Source: Pseudomonas sp. Fl4BN1
Lineage (GTDB): Bacteria > Pseudomonadota > Gammaproteobacteria > Pseudomonadales > Pseudomonadaceae
NCBI RefSeq assembly: GCF_009908285.1
Contig: NZ_JAAARM010000029.1
Coordinates: 1 to 64,000 of the forward strand
Length of the DNA stretch: 64,000 bases
Direction: 5' to 3'
Shown here: positions 44,228-52,291 of the stretch, one piece after another
Position numbering within the stretch: the first letter of the stretch is position 1
How the letters are laid out: each line of letters starts with the position of its first letter
Notes under the pieces: model-generated
Told to the model about the DNA's origin: nothing
Database searches by the model: none
Seen by the model: the letters and a program-made list of their open reading frames with translations, nothing else
Made by a program: the position numbers and the translations under genes

Positions 44228-45256
44228 TCAGGCCTTGCCGGCGGCCACGGCTGCCTGGCGGAACTGGCCGGGAGTCAGCCCGGTACGGCTCTTGAAACTG
44301 CGGTGGAACGAGCGTGGCTCGGTGAAACCCAGGCAATCGGAAACGCCCTGGATCGACAGCTCGCTGTGCCGCAGGTAGTGCTCGGCGAGCTCCTGGCGCA
44401 GGTCATCGAGAATCTGCTGATACGAAGTCCCGGCCTGCTGCAACTGGCGTTGCAGGGTGCGCACCGACACCTGTAATTGTTCCGCCACCTGTTCCTTGCG
44501 CGGCAGGCCGTGCTTGAGCAATTGGCGCAGCACATTGTGCACTTGCAACGCCAGGGGGGCATCGGCCAGGGATGCCATCATCGCCTGGGCATGTTCTTCC
44601 AGGGTCTTGAGCAGGCGCGCATCGGCCTGGCGCAGGGGCATCTGCAGGTATTCCAACGGCGCCACCAAGGCCGAGCAGGGCTGCTGGAACAGCACCGGAC
44701 AGCCGAACAGCGCTTCGTACTGCGCCGCTTGGGTCTTTTCCGGCAGCGCGTGCTCGAACCAGACCGCACTGGGGGACATGGCCGAGTCGGCGATCCAGCG
44801 TGCATACAGCAGCCAGGACGCGAGCACGTTCTCCACCAGGTGCCGGCGGATATCCGCACGCTGATGGCGGCAGCTCCAGATCAGCCGCACGTGCTCAGCG
44901 ACCACCTCGGCGCGACTGGTGCCCATGTCGCCCACCAGTTTTTCGAACGGCATGATGCGGCCCATGGCTTCGCCCAGGGTCGCGCAGTTCATGGTGATGT
45001 AGCCGAGCACGTTCCAGGAATTGGGTTTGACGAAACGCGCCGAATTGAGGCCGAACAACGGATCGCCGGAATGCTTGCAGAAGTAGTCCAGCAACCGTTC
45101 GTGGACTTCCATCGGCAGGCGCAGGCTGGTGTCGTTCAACTGCGCGGCTTGTAGCCCCGCCGCCGCCAGCGCCGGCGCCGTGGCAATACCCAGCTGCTCC
45201 GCATACAGCAGATATTTGAGCAGGGGCGGGACCGAGGTAAAGCCGAGGCTGGGCAT
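44228..45256 (-). CDS. AraC-family regulator with Arabinose_bd-like N-terminus
   Basis: 342 aa from ATG 45256 (CAGGAA upstream). The N-terminal 200 residues follow the OruR/ArgR-like AraC-binding domain (PPLLKYLLYAEQLGIATAPA, RLPMEVHERLLDYFCKHSGD). The C-terminus has two helix-turn-helices (KEQVAEQLQVSVRTLQRQLQ, then SIQGVSDCLGFTEPRSFHRS). It lies alone between the VOC gene and a repeat, so its target is not evident; neither neighbour has an obvious site. Confidence 0.87.
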   Translation of the reverse strand: MPSLGFTSVPPLLKYLLYAEQLGIATAPALAAAGLQAAQLNDTSLRLPMEVHERLLDYFCKHSGDPLFGLNSARFVKPNSWNVLGYITMNCATLGEAMGRIMPFEKLVGDMGTSRAEVVAEHVRLIWSCRHQRADIRRHLVENVLASWLLYARWIADSAMSPSAVWFEHALPEKTQAAQYEALFGCPVLFQQPCSALVAPLEYLQMPLRQADARLLKTLEEHAQAMMASLADAPLALQVHNVLRQLLKHGLPRKEQVAEQLQVSVRTLQRQLQQAGTSYQQILDDLRQELAEHYLRHSELSIQGVSDCLGFTEPRSFHRSFKSRTGLTPGQFRQAAVAAGKA

Positions 45257-45359
45257 GCGCGGGTTCCTGGCGACGAATCCTTCGGACAGCAGGACGGAGA
45301 CCGGGAAAGGTAAGGGCAAACCCTGATGGGTGTAAATGCTCGGCGCGAGGGATTGGCGC

Positions 45360-45417
45360 CTTTCGCTGGCAAGCCAGCTCCTACGAAGCCGTGTAGGAGC
45401 CGGCTTGCCGGCGAAGG
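45360..45417. repeat. REP pair in tail-to-tail order
   Basis: The two REP arms seen elsewhere are present but in reversed order: CGCTGGCAAGCCAGCTCCTAC first, an 8-base gap, then GTAGGAGCCGGCTTGCCGGC. This makes a hairpin with a short loop between the AraC and chemoreceptor genes, close to the stop of the latter. Confidence 0.85.
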
Positions 45418-45429
45418 GCGCGCCAGGGA

Positions 45430-47349
45430 TCAGACGCGGAAGTGGCTGACCATCATCTGCAACTGGCCGCCCAGGCGGGCCAGCTCGACGCTGGAGGCGG
45501 CGGTTTCATCGCTGGCTGCGGCGGTCTGTTCGGACACGTCGCGCACGTTGATGATGCTGCGGCTGATCTCTTCGGCCACGGCGCTCTGCTGCTCGGCGGC
45601 CGCGGCGATCTGCTGGTTCATCGATTGGATGTTGGACACGGTGCGGGTGATGCTTTCCAGCGAGGCGCCGGCCTTGCGGGTCAGCTGGACGCTGCTGTCG
45701 GTCAGGCTGCGACTGTTGTTCATCACCGTGGCCACTTGCTGGGTGCCGTTCTGCAGGCCGGCCACCAGTAATTCGATCTCTTCGGTGGACTTCTGGGTGC
45801 GCTGGGCCAGGGCCCGCACTTCGTCGGCCACCACGGCAAAACCACGCCCGGCTTCACCGGCTCGGGCGGCTTCGATGGCGGCGTTCAGCGCCAGCAGGTT
45901 GGTCTGCTCGGCCACGGCCTTGATCACGTCCATGACGCTGCCGATCTTGTCGCTTTCCTGTTGCAGCACGGTCATGGCGTCGGTGGAGCGCACCACTTCG
46001 CTGGCCAGGCGCTCGATCTGCTCGATGGCCTGGGCCACCACCTTGTCACCCTGGCGGGCTTCGCTGTCGGCGGCGGCTGCGGCCTGGGAGGCTTCTTCGG
46101 CGTTGCGCGCGACTTCCTGCACGGTGGCGGTCATCTCGTGCATGGCGGTAGCCACTTGATCGGTCTCGACTTTCTGGCTGTTGACCCCGGCGCTGGTTTC
46201 TTCGGTCACCGCAGACAGCTCTTCAGCGGCGCTGGCGATCTGGGTCACGCCGTCACGGATACCGCCGATCAGCTCGCGCAGGGTCACGCCCATGCGCACG
46301 ATGCCTTGTTGCAGTACGCCGAGCTCGTCGCGGCGGGTGACTCGCAGGTTTTCGGTGAGGTCGCCGGAGGCAATGCGCTCCACCACAGCCAGGGTTTCGC
46401 GCAGCGGGCGAGTGATCTGCCGGGTGATGATCACCGCGGCCAGTACACCCACCAGCAGGGCCAGCAGGGTGCTGATCAATTGCAGGCTACGGGCCTGGAC
46501 GCTTTCGATGTCGCGTTGGTCCAGCTGGAACTGGTACAGGGCGTCGCTGCGGTCAACGATGTCGGCGCCCTGGTCGGTCATTTCCTTGCGCGCCTGCAGG
46601 GCGTCGTTAAAGGCCACCTTGAAGGCCTGCAGCGAGCTGCGGTAGTCGGTCAGGGCCGCTTCCAGCTGTTGCAGGGCATCACTCTGGGTGCTGCTGAAAT
46701 GGGCCTTGAGCTGGCCCATTTCGGCAATCGCCGCATTGAGCTGGGTGAAGGCTTTCTGTTCGGTGCTCGGGTTGTTGGTGCTGGTGTAGCCGCGCACTTC
46801 ATAACGGGCCAGCTGGAAGGCTTCCTTGGCCTGGGTGATGGCCTGGAACTGCTCGAAGCGCTGGTCGCTCAGGGGCATCTGCTTGACCCGGGTGTTGATC
46901 CCGTTGATCAAGTCATTGGCGAGTTCGGCATTCTGGTTCATGGCCTGGCGCGCAGCATTGCCGGTGCGGTAGGCGTTGCGCATCTTGTTCAGCGAGTCCT
47001 GATAGGCGCTGATGGTCGTTCCCAGGCCTTGCAGGAGCTTGATGCTGATCGGGCTCTGGAACGAGGTCAGGAGCTTTTTCTGGTGGGCGCTGAAATCATC
47101 CAGGGTGCTCTGCACGCCCTGGGCGGCGGTTTCGTCGCCATTGGCCAGCATGTACTGCAGGCGAGTGACCCGCAGCTTGGTCAGGCCGTTGTTGAGCTGG
47201 GTGATGTCGCTCATCCAGTTGCTGCGGTCGATCAGCTTGCCCAGGCTGGTCCAGCCGGTCAGTGCCAGTATGGTGGTCAGGGCCAGGACCAGGCCGAAAC
47301 CCAGGCCGAGCTTAAGGTTGACGCTTATGTTGGCAAACCAACTATTCAT
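45430..47349 (-). CDS. Methyl-accepting chemotaxis protein with HBM-type sensor
   Basis: 639 aa from ATG 47349 (GGAGGAATTC upstream). N-terminal membrane helix (residues about 10-32), an all-helical periplasmic domain of about 250 residues of the helical bimodular (HBM) kind, a second helix (about 285-310, LISTLLALLVGVLAAVIITR), a HAMP domain, and a signalling domain with the invariant hairpin tip EQTNLLALNAAIEAARAGEA. HBM receptors in pseudomonads detect organic acids or aromatic compounds, so a link with the aromatic catabolism nearby is possible. No C-terminal CheR pentapeptide is visible. Confidence 0.93.
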   Translation of the reverse strand: MNSWFANISVNLKLGLGFGLVLALTTILALTGWTSLGKLIDRSNWMSDITQLNNGLTKLRVTRLQYMLANGDETAAQGVQSTLDDFSAHQKKLLTSFQSPISIKLLQGLGTTISAYQDSLNKMRNAYRTGNAARQAMNQNAELANDLINGINTRVKQMPLSDQRFEQFQAITQAKEAFQLARYEVRGYTSTNNPSTEQKAFTQLNAAIAEMGQLKAHFSSTQSDALQQLEAALTDYRSSLQAFKVAFNDALQARKEMTDQGADIVDRSDALYQFQLDQRDIESVQARSLQLISTLLALLVGVLAAVIITRQITRPLRETLAVVERIASGDLTENLRVTRRDELGVLQQGIVRMGVTLRELIGGIRDGVTQIASAAEELSAVTEETSAGVNSQKVETDQVATAMHEMTATVQEVARNAEEASQAAAAADSEARQGDKVVAQAIEQIERLASEVVRSTDAMTVLQQESDKIGSVMDVIKAVAEQTNLLALNAAIEAARAGEAGRGFAVVADEVRALAQRTQKSTEEIELLVAGLQNGTQQVATVMNNSRSLTDSSVQLTRKAGASLESITRTVSNIQSMNQQIAAAAEQQSAVAEEISRSIINVRDVSEQTAAASDETAASSVELARLGGQLQMMVSHFRV

Positions 47350-47708
47350 TGAATTCCTCCAGGAACGTAGCGCTTCTTGATCTAAGTTGGCTGGAAGATT
47401 GTTGTTCTTGGTGACCAGCAAGGTGTTTTGTAGGGGGTGTATCGGCGGGATGTGCCATAGCTGAAACGATTTCGTCGGTATTGCGCCAGGACAATGTTTT
47501 AGCCGATGAACGGTTATTTTGCGGGATGAAGCGCCGTTCCGTTGAGCTTTTTTTCACATTCATTTCACCGCTCTGCCACGCCCACGAACCTAGAGTCAGG
47601 CTGGTTGCTGCCCAAGGTTCTGGGCAGTGCTCAATTGTCATCAGGATTCTGTAGTCTCGGCACGAGCTGCTCAACACATCTAATCATTCGCAAAGGGGCG
47701 GCTGGACA
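47350..47708. other. Intergenic region before chemoreceptor and phosphatase genes
   Basis: 359 bases separate the divergent chemoreceptor and phosphatase genes. A 7-bp hairpin (CTGCCCA 47608, TGGGCAG 47621) and AT-rich stretches around 47500 and 47640 are the only structures I see. I found no clear flagellar sigma-factor promoter for the chemoreceptor and no gene. Confidence 0.5.
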
Positions 47709-48386
47709 GTGGCTACAAGACTTGTTTTTCCGCTGGTCAAACGCTCGCTCTTGATCAGCAGCCTGATGCGCTACAAGCACCGTCTGGCGTTGCTGCTGGC
47801 GGTACTTCTGGTGATCCCCCTGAGTCTGTGGGTGTTCAAGCCGGCGGCGGTGCCCGATCTGGCCCACGGCAATGTGGCCGGGATCAACGCGCTGACGGCC
47901 GGGTGGGCCAAGGGCGAGATGATCGTGCTGGTGCGCCATGTGGAGCGCTGTGATCACTCCAATGCCGCCTGCCTGGGGCCGGCCGACGGTATTACCGACC
48001 GGGCCCGGGAAGTGGCGGTGGGGTTGGGGGCCCAGTTCGAGCACCTGGGCCTTGAGCGTGCCGATATCTACAACAGTCCGCTGACCCGTACCGCGCAGAC
48101 CGCGAGCTACATGTTCAGCAAGGTCAGCAGTGGCGATGACTGGCTGTTCAACTGCAAGAACAGCATGTTGCGCGACGTGCTGGCGCATAAGGTCGCCGGG
48201 CGCAACCTGGTGCTGGTGACCCACAGCGAATGCATGGCGCAACTGGAAAAGGACTTGAAGCTGGCGACCCCGACCCTGGGCTACGGTGCCTCCCTGTTCG
48301 TTTCCACCGACACCCTCAACGGTGCACCGAAGATGCTCGGGATGATCGAGGCCAGTGACTGGCGTTCGGTCAACCTCAAGCCCTGA
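47709..48386 (+). CDS. Membrane-anchored histidine phosphatase (Ais/PmrG-like)
   Basis: 225 aa from a GTG at 47709 with AGGGGCGG upstream; an ATG at 47766 is the alternative. An N-terminal helix (about residues 26-46) anchors or exports it. The histidine-phosphatase core is LVRHVERCDHS (the phosphorylated His; the usual RHGE reads RHVE), YNSPLTRTAQTA, and VLVTHSECM with the second His. Ais-type enzymes remove phosphate from lipopolysaccharide core heptose, with the active site in the periplasm. The lipid A or core role is inferred from similarity of motifs and topology. Confidence 0.8.
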   Translation: MATRLVFPLVKRSLLISSLMRYKHRLALLLAVLLVIPLSLWVFKPAAVPDLAHGNVAGINALTAGWAKGEMIVLVRHVERCDHSNAACLGPADGITDRAREVAVGLGAQFEHLGLERADIYNSPLTRTAQTASYMFSKVSSGDDWLFNCKNSMLRDVLAHKVAGRNLVLVTHSECMAQLEKDLKLATPTLGYGASLFVSTDTLNGAPKMLGMIEASDWRSVNLKP

Positions 48387-48449
48387 GTGCTATCCGTTGC
48401 TCCCGGAGGCTGGCCGTCGCGGTCAGCCAGGTGCGTCATGGGATGAGGC

Positions 48450-49019
48450 TCAGGGGGCCAGCAGGTCTTGCTCGGCGGGCGGGTTGTCGGCCGGTGCAGG
48501 ACCTTCATAGATCCGCTGCGGGCTGATCAGGTTGGTGAACTCTTCGATCAGTCTCTGGATCGCTTCCGGCGGCTCACAGTTGCGAAACTCCATGCTGATC
48601 TGTACCTCGTCCGGGTCACGCTCCTGACCTTCACGCTTGCCGTTGCCGAAGGTGACGAAGAACTTCTCGCTCTGCAACTCGCCGTTCTCCAGGTCGTGGC
48701 TGGCCTTCTGCAGTTCCGTACCCTGCATGCGCACCGACAGATTGACCGTCATCTTGTGCAGGGCCAGGCCCTTGGGCGATACCAGGGCAATCAGCGGAAC
48801 GTTGATGATGTGCTGCTCGTTGAGCGCCACCTCGACCATCTTGGCCTTCATCGGCGTGCCCAGGTCATTGACGTTGTAGTCGAAGAACTGGTCGAACAAC
48901 TTGATGTATTGCTGGGCGATCAGGTTGTGGGTGGCGGCCGCAGCCTGGTGCATGCCACGGGTGATATGGCTCAGGTCGCTGGCGGACATGGGCTCCTTGC
49001 GGCGGGAAAAAAACGCCAT
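48450..49019 (-). CDS. DUF2589-like protein
   Basis: 189 aa with AAGGAG eight bases before the ATG at 49019. No signal peptide and no membrane helix. The sequence follows the DUF2589 pattern: an N-terminal helical stretch (ITRGMHQAAAATHNLIAQQY), then beta segments (VEVALNEQHIINVPLIALVS, HKMTVNLSVRMQG). The ordering resembles the neighbouring 49096-49779 protein (shared motif of the type VPLLA.ISHPNI versus VPLIALVSPKG), although identity is low. The function of DUF2589 is unknown to me. It begins 77 bases downstream of its sister gene, so they are probably co-transcribed. Confidence 0.72.
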   Translation of the reverse strand: MAFFSRRKEPMSASDLSHITRGMHQAAAATHNLIAQQYIKLFDQFFDYNVNDLGTPMKAKMVEVALNEQHIINVPLIALVSPKGLALHKMTVNLSVRMQGTELQKASHDLENGELQSEKFFVTFGNGKREGQERDPDEVQISMEFRNCEPPEAIQRLIEEFTNLISPQRIYEGPAPADNPPAEQDLLAP

Positions 49020-49095
49020 GGATCACGCTCCTTGTTCGGTGGCTAAGGTGCCCCACCGGAGCGGCGGGGCGGTTGCAGGGGGGGACAGATCAGCC

Positions 49096-49779
49096 TTACG
49101 GGTTTTTTCCGGCAGCTGCGGAGCCGTCGGCTTTCTTGGCGGTGGCCGGGTTGACCGGGTTGGTCAGGGCGTTGTCCCGAGACAGTTTGTCGGTGTCCTT
49201 GCTGGCGGTTACTCCCGGCAACATGATCGGCTTGGTGGCTGCGTCAGTGAGGAAGTCGATTACCCGCATCAGGGCTTCCGGTGGATCCTGACGGACGATC
49301 TTGGTGCTGATGGCGTAGCGCGCTCGAGTGTCGGTCTTGCGAGTCTGGGTCGATTTGTGGCTCGCCGCGCCCTTGACCGAAACGCTGAACGGACCCCAGC
49401 CCATCTTCGCCTCGAAACTGCCGGAGGCTTCATTGGAGCTGGTGTCCTCGGCCATCTGGCTGATGGTCAGTTCGAACTCGATCGAACCTTCCTCGATGGT
49501 GATGTTGGGGTGACTGATGGCCGCCAGCAGCGGGATGCGCATCGTCTTCTTCACCGTGCCCTTGTAGACGCCCTGGTCATCCACCAGGGTCTCGTCGTAG
49601 TCGAACTGCACCGAAACCGCCTGGCCGTTCTGGATGCACACCCCCATCAGGAAGTCCGCATAGGCTTTGCTCGCGGCGACCTGCGCCTGGATCATTGCCA
49701 TCAGCGGACCGGTGATCATCTTGTCCAGGGGCAGAGCGGCAATCACGCCGCCGATCAGGCCCTTATCGATATCTGCCAT
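49096..49779 (-). CDS. DUF2589 protein
   Basis: 227 aa with AAGGAG seven bases before the ATG. The family core is clear: LDKMITGPLMAMIQAQVAAS, then VQFDYDE, then IPLLAAISHPNITIEEGSIE. A beta-rich middle (FEAKMGWGPFSVSVKGAASH) and a low-complexity tail rich in Ala, Lys and Pro follow. There is no signal peptide, so it is cytosolic or released by lysis. It sits between the sister DUF2589 gene and the Mor-like regulator (83 bases upstream), all on one strand. The function is unknown. Confidence 0.8.
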   Translation of the reverse strand: MADIDKGLIGGVIAALPLDKMITGPLMAMIQAQVAASKAYADFLMGVCIQNGQAVSVQFDYDETLVDDQGVYKGTVKKTMRIPLLAAISHPNITIEEGSIEFELTISQMAEDTSSNEASGSFEAKMGWGPFSVSVKGAASHKSTQTRKTDTRARYAISTKIVRQDPPEALMRVIDFLTDAATKPIMLPGVTASKDTDKLSRDNALTNPVNPATAKKADGSAAAGKNP

Positions 49780-49861
49780 GGTGTTTCTCCTTGTTCTTCG
49801 CTGCGCGAAATGCGCCCCTGCAACTTAAGAAAACCGTGGTGATTGATTCAGCGGGAATCGA

Positions 49862-50245
49862 TTACCGGGGAATGATGGCCTCCAGGCGGCGGATGTTGCC
49901 GATCTGCCGCAGACTCAGGCCGTACTTGTCCGCCAGGACGCTGCGCGAAATGCCCCCCAGGCTTTCCAACTGGATGTGCTGGTTACGGATCTGTCGGCAG
50001 AAGTGGTCGGCCTTGGGGATTTCCAGGGCCAGTCCGGCGAAGCGTTCGATCAGGGCATTGAGGGCATCGGGAGGCAGGATCAGGGCCAGGGAAGTGCGTT
50101 CGGCATGCTTGGGAATGTATTTCGGGCGGCCCCCGTATTCGCAGGTCAGGCGGTAGGCATTTTCCAGGCCGATGCAATCTACAAGGGCCTGCAGCGAGTG
50201 GGGCAGCTGGCGAATATCGATAAGGTTGAGGTCGTTCACGTCCAT
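49862..50245 (-). CDS. Mor-like transcriptional activator (phage Mu Mor/C family)
   Basis: 127 aa with CAAGGAGG seven to eight bases before the ATG. The Mor pattern is recognisable: an N-terminal dimerisation part (LQALVDCIGLENAYRLTCEY), the GGRPKYIP linker strand, and a C-terminal helix-turn-helix (SRSVLADKYGLSLRQIGNIR). In phage Mu, Mor switches on middle genes by binding a repeat just upstream of weak promoters. Here it shares a 168-base divergent region with a muramidase gene that contains repeats suited to such binding. It may control both directions. Confidence 0.82.
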   Translation of the reverse strand: MDVNDLNLIDIRQLPHSLQALVDCIGLENAYRLTCEYGGRPKYIPKHAERTSLALILPPDALNALIERFAGLALEIPKADHFCRQIRNQHIQLESLGGISRSVLADKYGLSLRQIGNIRRLEAIIPR

Positions 50246-50311
50246 TTGTTACCTCCTTGGAATGATGGATAAGGCCGGTTTGATCCTAAGGAGGTGTCTC
50301 GTCCTCTGTTC

Positions 50312-50341
50312 AGTGGGAAATTTCCCCCCTATTAGTGGGAA
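50312..50341. promoter_or_regulatory. Palindrome and 22-bp-spaced direct repeats between Mor-like gene and muramidase
   Basis: GGGAAATTTCCC (50315-50326) is a perfect 12-base palindrome. AGTGGGAA occurs at 50312-50319 and again at 50334-50341, a 22-base spacing. The cluster lies 67-96 bases before the regulator start and 73-102 bases before the muramidase start. It is the best candidate binding site for the Mor-like protein. Confidence 0.5.
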
Positions 50342-50413
50342 CTATTACAGGCTGATGCTGTATTGGTCGCTGGTGATGCACTGGTTTTTCTTCAAAAGGA
50401 TGAGGAAATTCCC

Positions 50414-50971
50414 ATGTCACGCTATTCGATTGATTTCAGTTTCATCGCCGCCCTCGAGGGCGCTGCCAAGACCCAGGGGTATGTGCCCGATGCGGCCAAC
50501 AGCAAGAGCGGGGTCACGGTGGGCACCGGTTTCGACCTGGGGCAACGCAAACTCAAGGACATGCAGGCGCTCAACCTGCCCGCGGACCTGCTGCAGCGTC
50601 TGGAACCCTACCTGGGGCTGACCGGGATGGAGGCGAAGAATTTCCTCGATGGCCGGCCCTTGAGTATCAGCAGTGGTGAGGCGGAGCTGATCGATGAGGC
50701 GTTCAAGGCGCCCTTTGTCGAGCGCCTGGCGGCGCGCTATCTCAAGGCCAGCGGGGTGGACTTTGCCCAGTTGCCGGCGCCGATGCAGACGGTGATCGCG
50801 TCGGTGGCGTTCCAGTACGGCGACCTGGCCAGCCGCACACCGAAGTTCTGGGCCCAGGTGGTGGCCCGTGACTGGCCGAGTGCCCTGGCCAACCTGCGCA
50901 ATTTCGGAGACCGCTACGCCCCCCGCCGGTGCAAGGAGGCCAATCTGCTGGGCTCGCAGCTCGCACCCTAG
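50414..50971 (+). CDS. Pesticin-like muramidase (T4-lysozyme-type fold)
   Basis: 185 aa from ATG 50414 with GAGGAA upstream. It cleaves peptidoglycan glycan strands. The N-terminal active-site order Glu-Thr-Asp is visible as Glu15 (FIAALEG), Thr35 and Asp41 (SGVTVGTGFDLG), matching the pesticin C-terminal enzyme domain. A C-terminal helical part (QTVIASVAFQYG, WPSALANLRNFGDRYAPRR) completes the fold. It has no signal peptide, no receptor-binding domain and no holin next door, so how it reaches the wall is unclear. It is divergent from the Mor-like regulator. Confidence 0.82.
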   Translation: MSRYSIDFSFIAALEGAAKTQGYVPDAANSKSGVTVGTGFDLGQRKLKDMQALNLPADLLQRLEPYLGLTGMEAKNFLDGRPLSISSGEAELIDEAFKAPFVERLAARYLKASGVDFAQLPAPMQTVIASVAFQYGDLASRTPKFWAQVVARDWPSALANLRNFGDRYAPRRCKEANLLGSQLAP

Positions 50972-50977
50972 CCGCTT

Positions 50978-51004
50978 GCCGCCCAGGCCTTGGGCTTGGG
51001 CGGC
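50978..51004. terminator. Hairpin between convergent genes
   Basis: GCCGCCCA (50978-50985) pairs with TGGGCGGC (50997-51004), between the muramidase stop (50971) and the stop of the convergent exported protein (51013). Neither strand has a strong T run. It probably acts as a two-way transcript end. Confidence 0.45.
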
Positions 51005-51012
51005 GACCGGGT

Positions 51013-51471
51013 TCAGGGGCAGGGGAAGATTTGCAGCAGGCTCACGTTGCCCATATGGCTTGAGTCATTGGGGGCGGTGCCAGCGGGCAGGGTGCGCCAG
51101 TCCACCAGCAGGCACAGAGCCTTGAGTGGCTGTTTGGCCGCGGTACCGATGGCGGCGGAAAACTCATAGCGGTACAGCGCCTGGGTGGTGTCTTGCGCTG
51201 TGACACTGGTGGCGCTGCTCAGGGTGGTGCGGGCCATGTCCGGCACTTTGTCCTGGGTGACGGTGAAGCGCGGTTGTTCACCCTGGGGGTTGAATACACC
51301 GTTGTCCCGAGAGCGTTTCCACAGCTGTTGCCACTGGTTGTTGCCTGCCGCCTCGCCCAGGGTGGTGGCGTAGGCCTTCAGAGTGGTGGTGGAGGTATTG
51401 CTGGTTTCCAGGGCGTGGACGGCGCCGGCGAACAGGCTCAGGCCAATGATCAGTGAACGCAGAATCAACAT
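51013..51471 (-). CDS. Exported hypothetical protein
   Basis: 152 aa from the ATG at 51471 with AAGGAG nine to ten bases upstream. A Sec signal peptide covers about residues 1-21 (MLILRSLIIGLSLFAGAVHA). The mature part is soluble, with two cysteines near the C-terminus (CLLVDW, FPCP) that could form a disulfide. I do not recognise the family. It lies 89 bases downstream of the metallopeptidase gene and may be its partner, inhibitor or immunity protein; this is speculation from position. Confidence 0.68.
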   Translation of the reverse strand: MLILRSLIIGLSLFAGAVHALETSNTSTTTLKAYATTLGEAAGNNQWQQLWKRSRDNGVFNPQGEQPRFTVTQDKVPDMARTTLSSATSVTAQDTTQALYRYEFSAAIGTAAKQPLKALCLLVDWRTLPAGTAPNDSSHMGNVSLLQIFPCP

Positions 51472-51560
51472 GAGGAGGAGCTCCTTTTCAAGGCCGCGAA
51501 GGGCCCGCAACAGATTGCAGGAAAGGCACCCCGGCGACTGCGCGCCGCCGGGGTGAACGG

Positions 51561-52109
51561 TCAGCGGGCGTCGAGATAGTCCCAACGCAGGCCTTCCTTG
51601 TTGTTTTTCTCCATCAGTTCCTTGGCCACAGTGTTTTCGATGGCGTTGACGTTGATGTTTTCCACTTCGAGGATGTTTCTGGCTGCCAGTTGGCGACGGA
51701 ACTCGACCTTGTTGGTGAGGAATTGGCAGGCGTGCCCCAGTTCGTGCATCAGCACCAGGGCGGGAGACAGGCGTTCGACCCGATCACCGGAGAACAGCGC
51801 GAGGAATTTCTGAAAGTTGCTCAGGTCCGGTTGTTTGTATTTTTTCTCGATGGCGTAGATCCGCGACTTGAGGTTCCAGATGACGCTCCCGGCCTGGTGG
51901 GGCGAGTTGGACGCGGGTGGCGTCCAGCTGTCCACTTTGTCCGCCGCCGAGGAAGTGGTGACTTCCACCAGCAGGTCATCCTTGACGCCCAGCAACTCGT
52001 CGAGGAGGAAGTTGGCCAGGTCGGACTGACGCAGGTACTTGCATGCGTCGTCGAAGGTTTTCTGGGCGACGGCATGGCTCAGGGTGGTGCTGACAACGGT
52101 GATGGTCAT
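51561..52109 (-). CDS. Zinc metallopeptidase, M91/NleD-like
   Basis: 182 aa with AAGGAG six bases before the ATG. The zinc motif is HELGH at residues 122-126 (LVLMHELGHACQF), preceded by RLSPALVL. A downstream Glu-rich helix (NILEVENINVNAIEN, Glu150 or Glu158) can supply the third ligand. The layout resembles M91 peptidases such as NleD and HopH1, which are translocated effectors, or metallopeptidase toxin tips. There is no signal peptide. The N-terminal 100 residues are not recognised. It is the first gene of a two-gene minus-strand unit with the exported protein. Confidence 0.72.
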   Translation of the reverse strand: MTITVVSTTLSHAVAQKTFDDACKYLRQSDLANFLLDELLGVKDDLLVEVTTSSAADKVDSWTPPASNSPHQAGSVIWNLKSRIYAIEKKYKQPDLSNFQKFLALFSGDRVERLSPALVLMHELGHACQFLTNKVEFRRQLAARNILEVENINVNAIENTVAKELMEKNNKEGLRWDYLDAR

Positions 52110-52291
52110 GACTGACTCCTTGGGGGAAACGCCCGTGGTTGGGCTGGAGTCATGGTTTCAAGGGCGGCAGGCGGGTATCAGCAGGAAAGGGTTCAAGGGT
52201 AAGGAAGCAATGTGCAGGGGGCCGTGGTCACGCTGAAGAACCCTCAGTAAGCGTGTACCAAGGCTGGGATTGTTCCTGGCCTGGAACAACC

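Noticed and set aside
47461..47520. Flagellar sigma factor (FliA) promoter for the chemoreceptor
   Set aside because: A minus-strand TAAA and CCGACGAA pair exists near 47485-47510, but the spacing is about 18-19 bases rather than about 15 and the -10 match is poor.
48450..52109. The Mor-like gene and muramidase as part of a prophage
   Set aside because: No integrase, capsid, tail, portal, terminase, holin or spanin gene is visible on either side, and the flanking genes are ordinary chromosomal ones.
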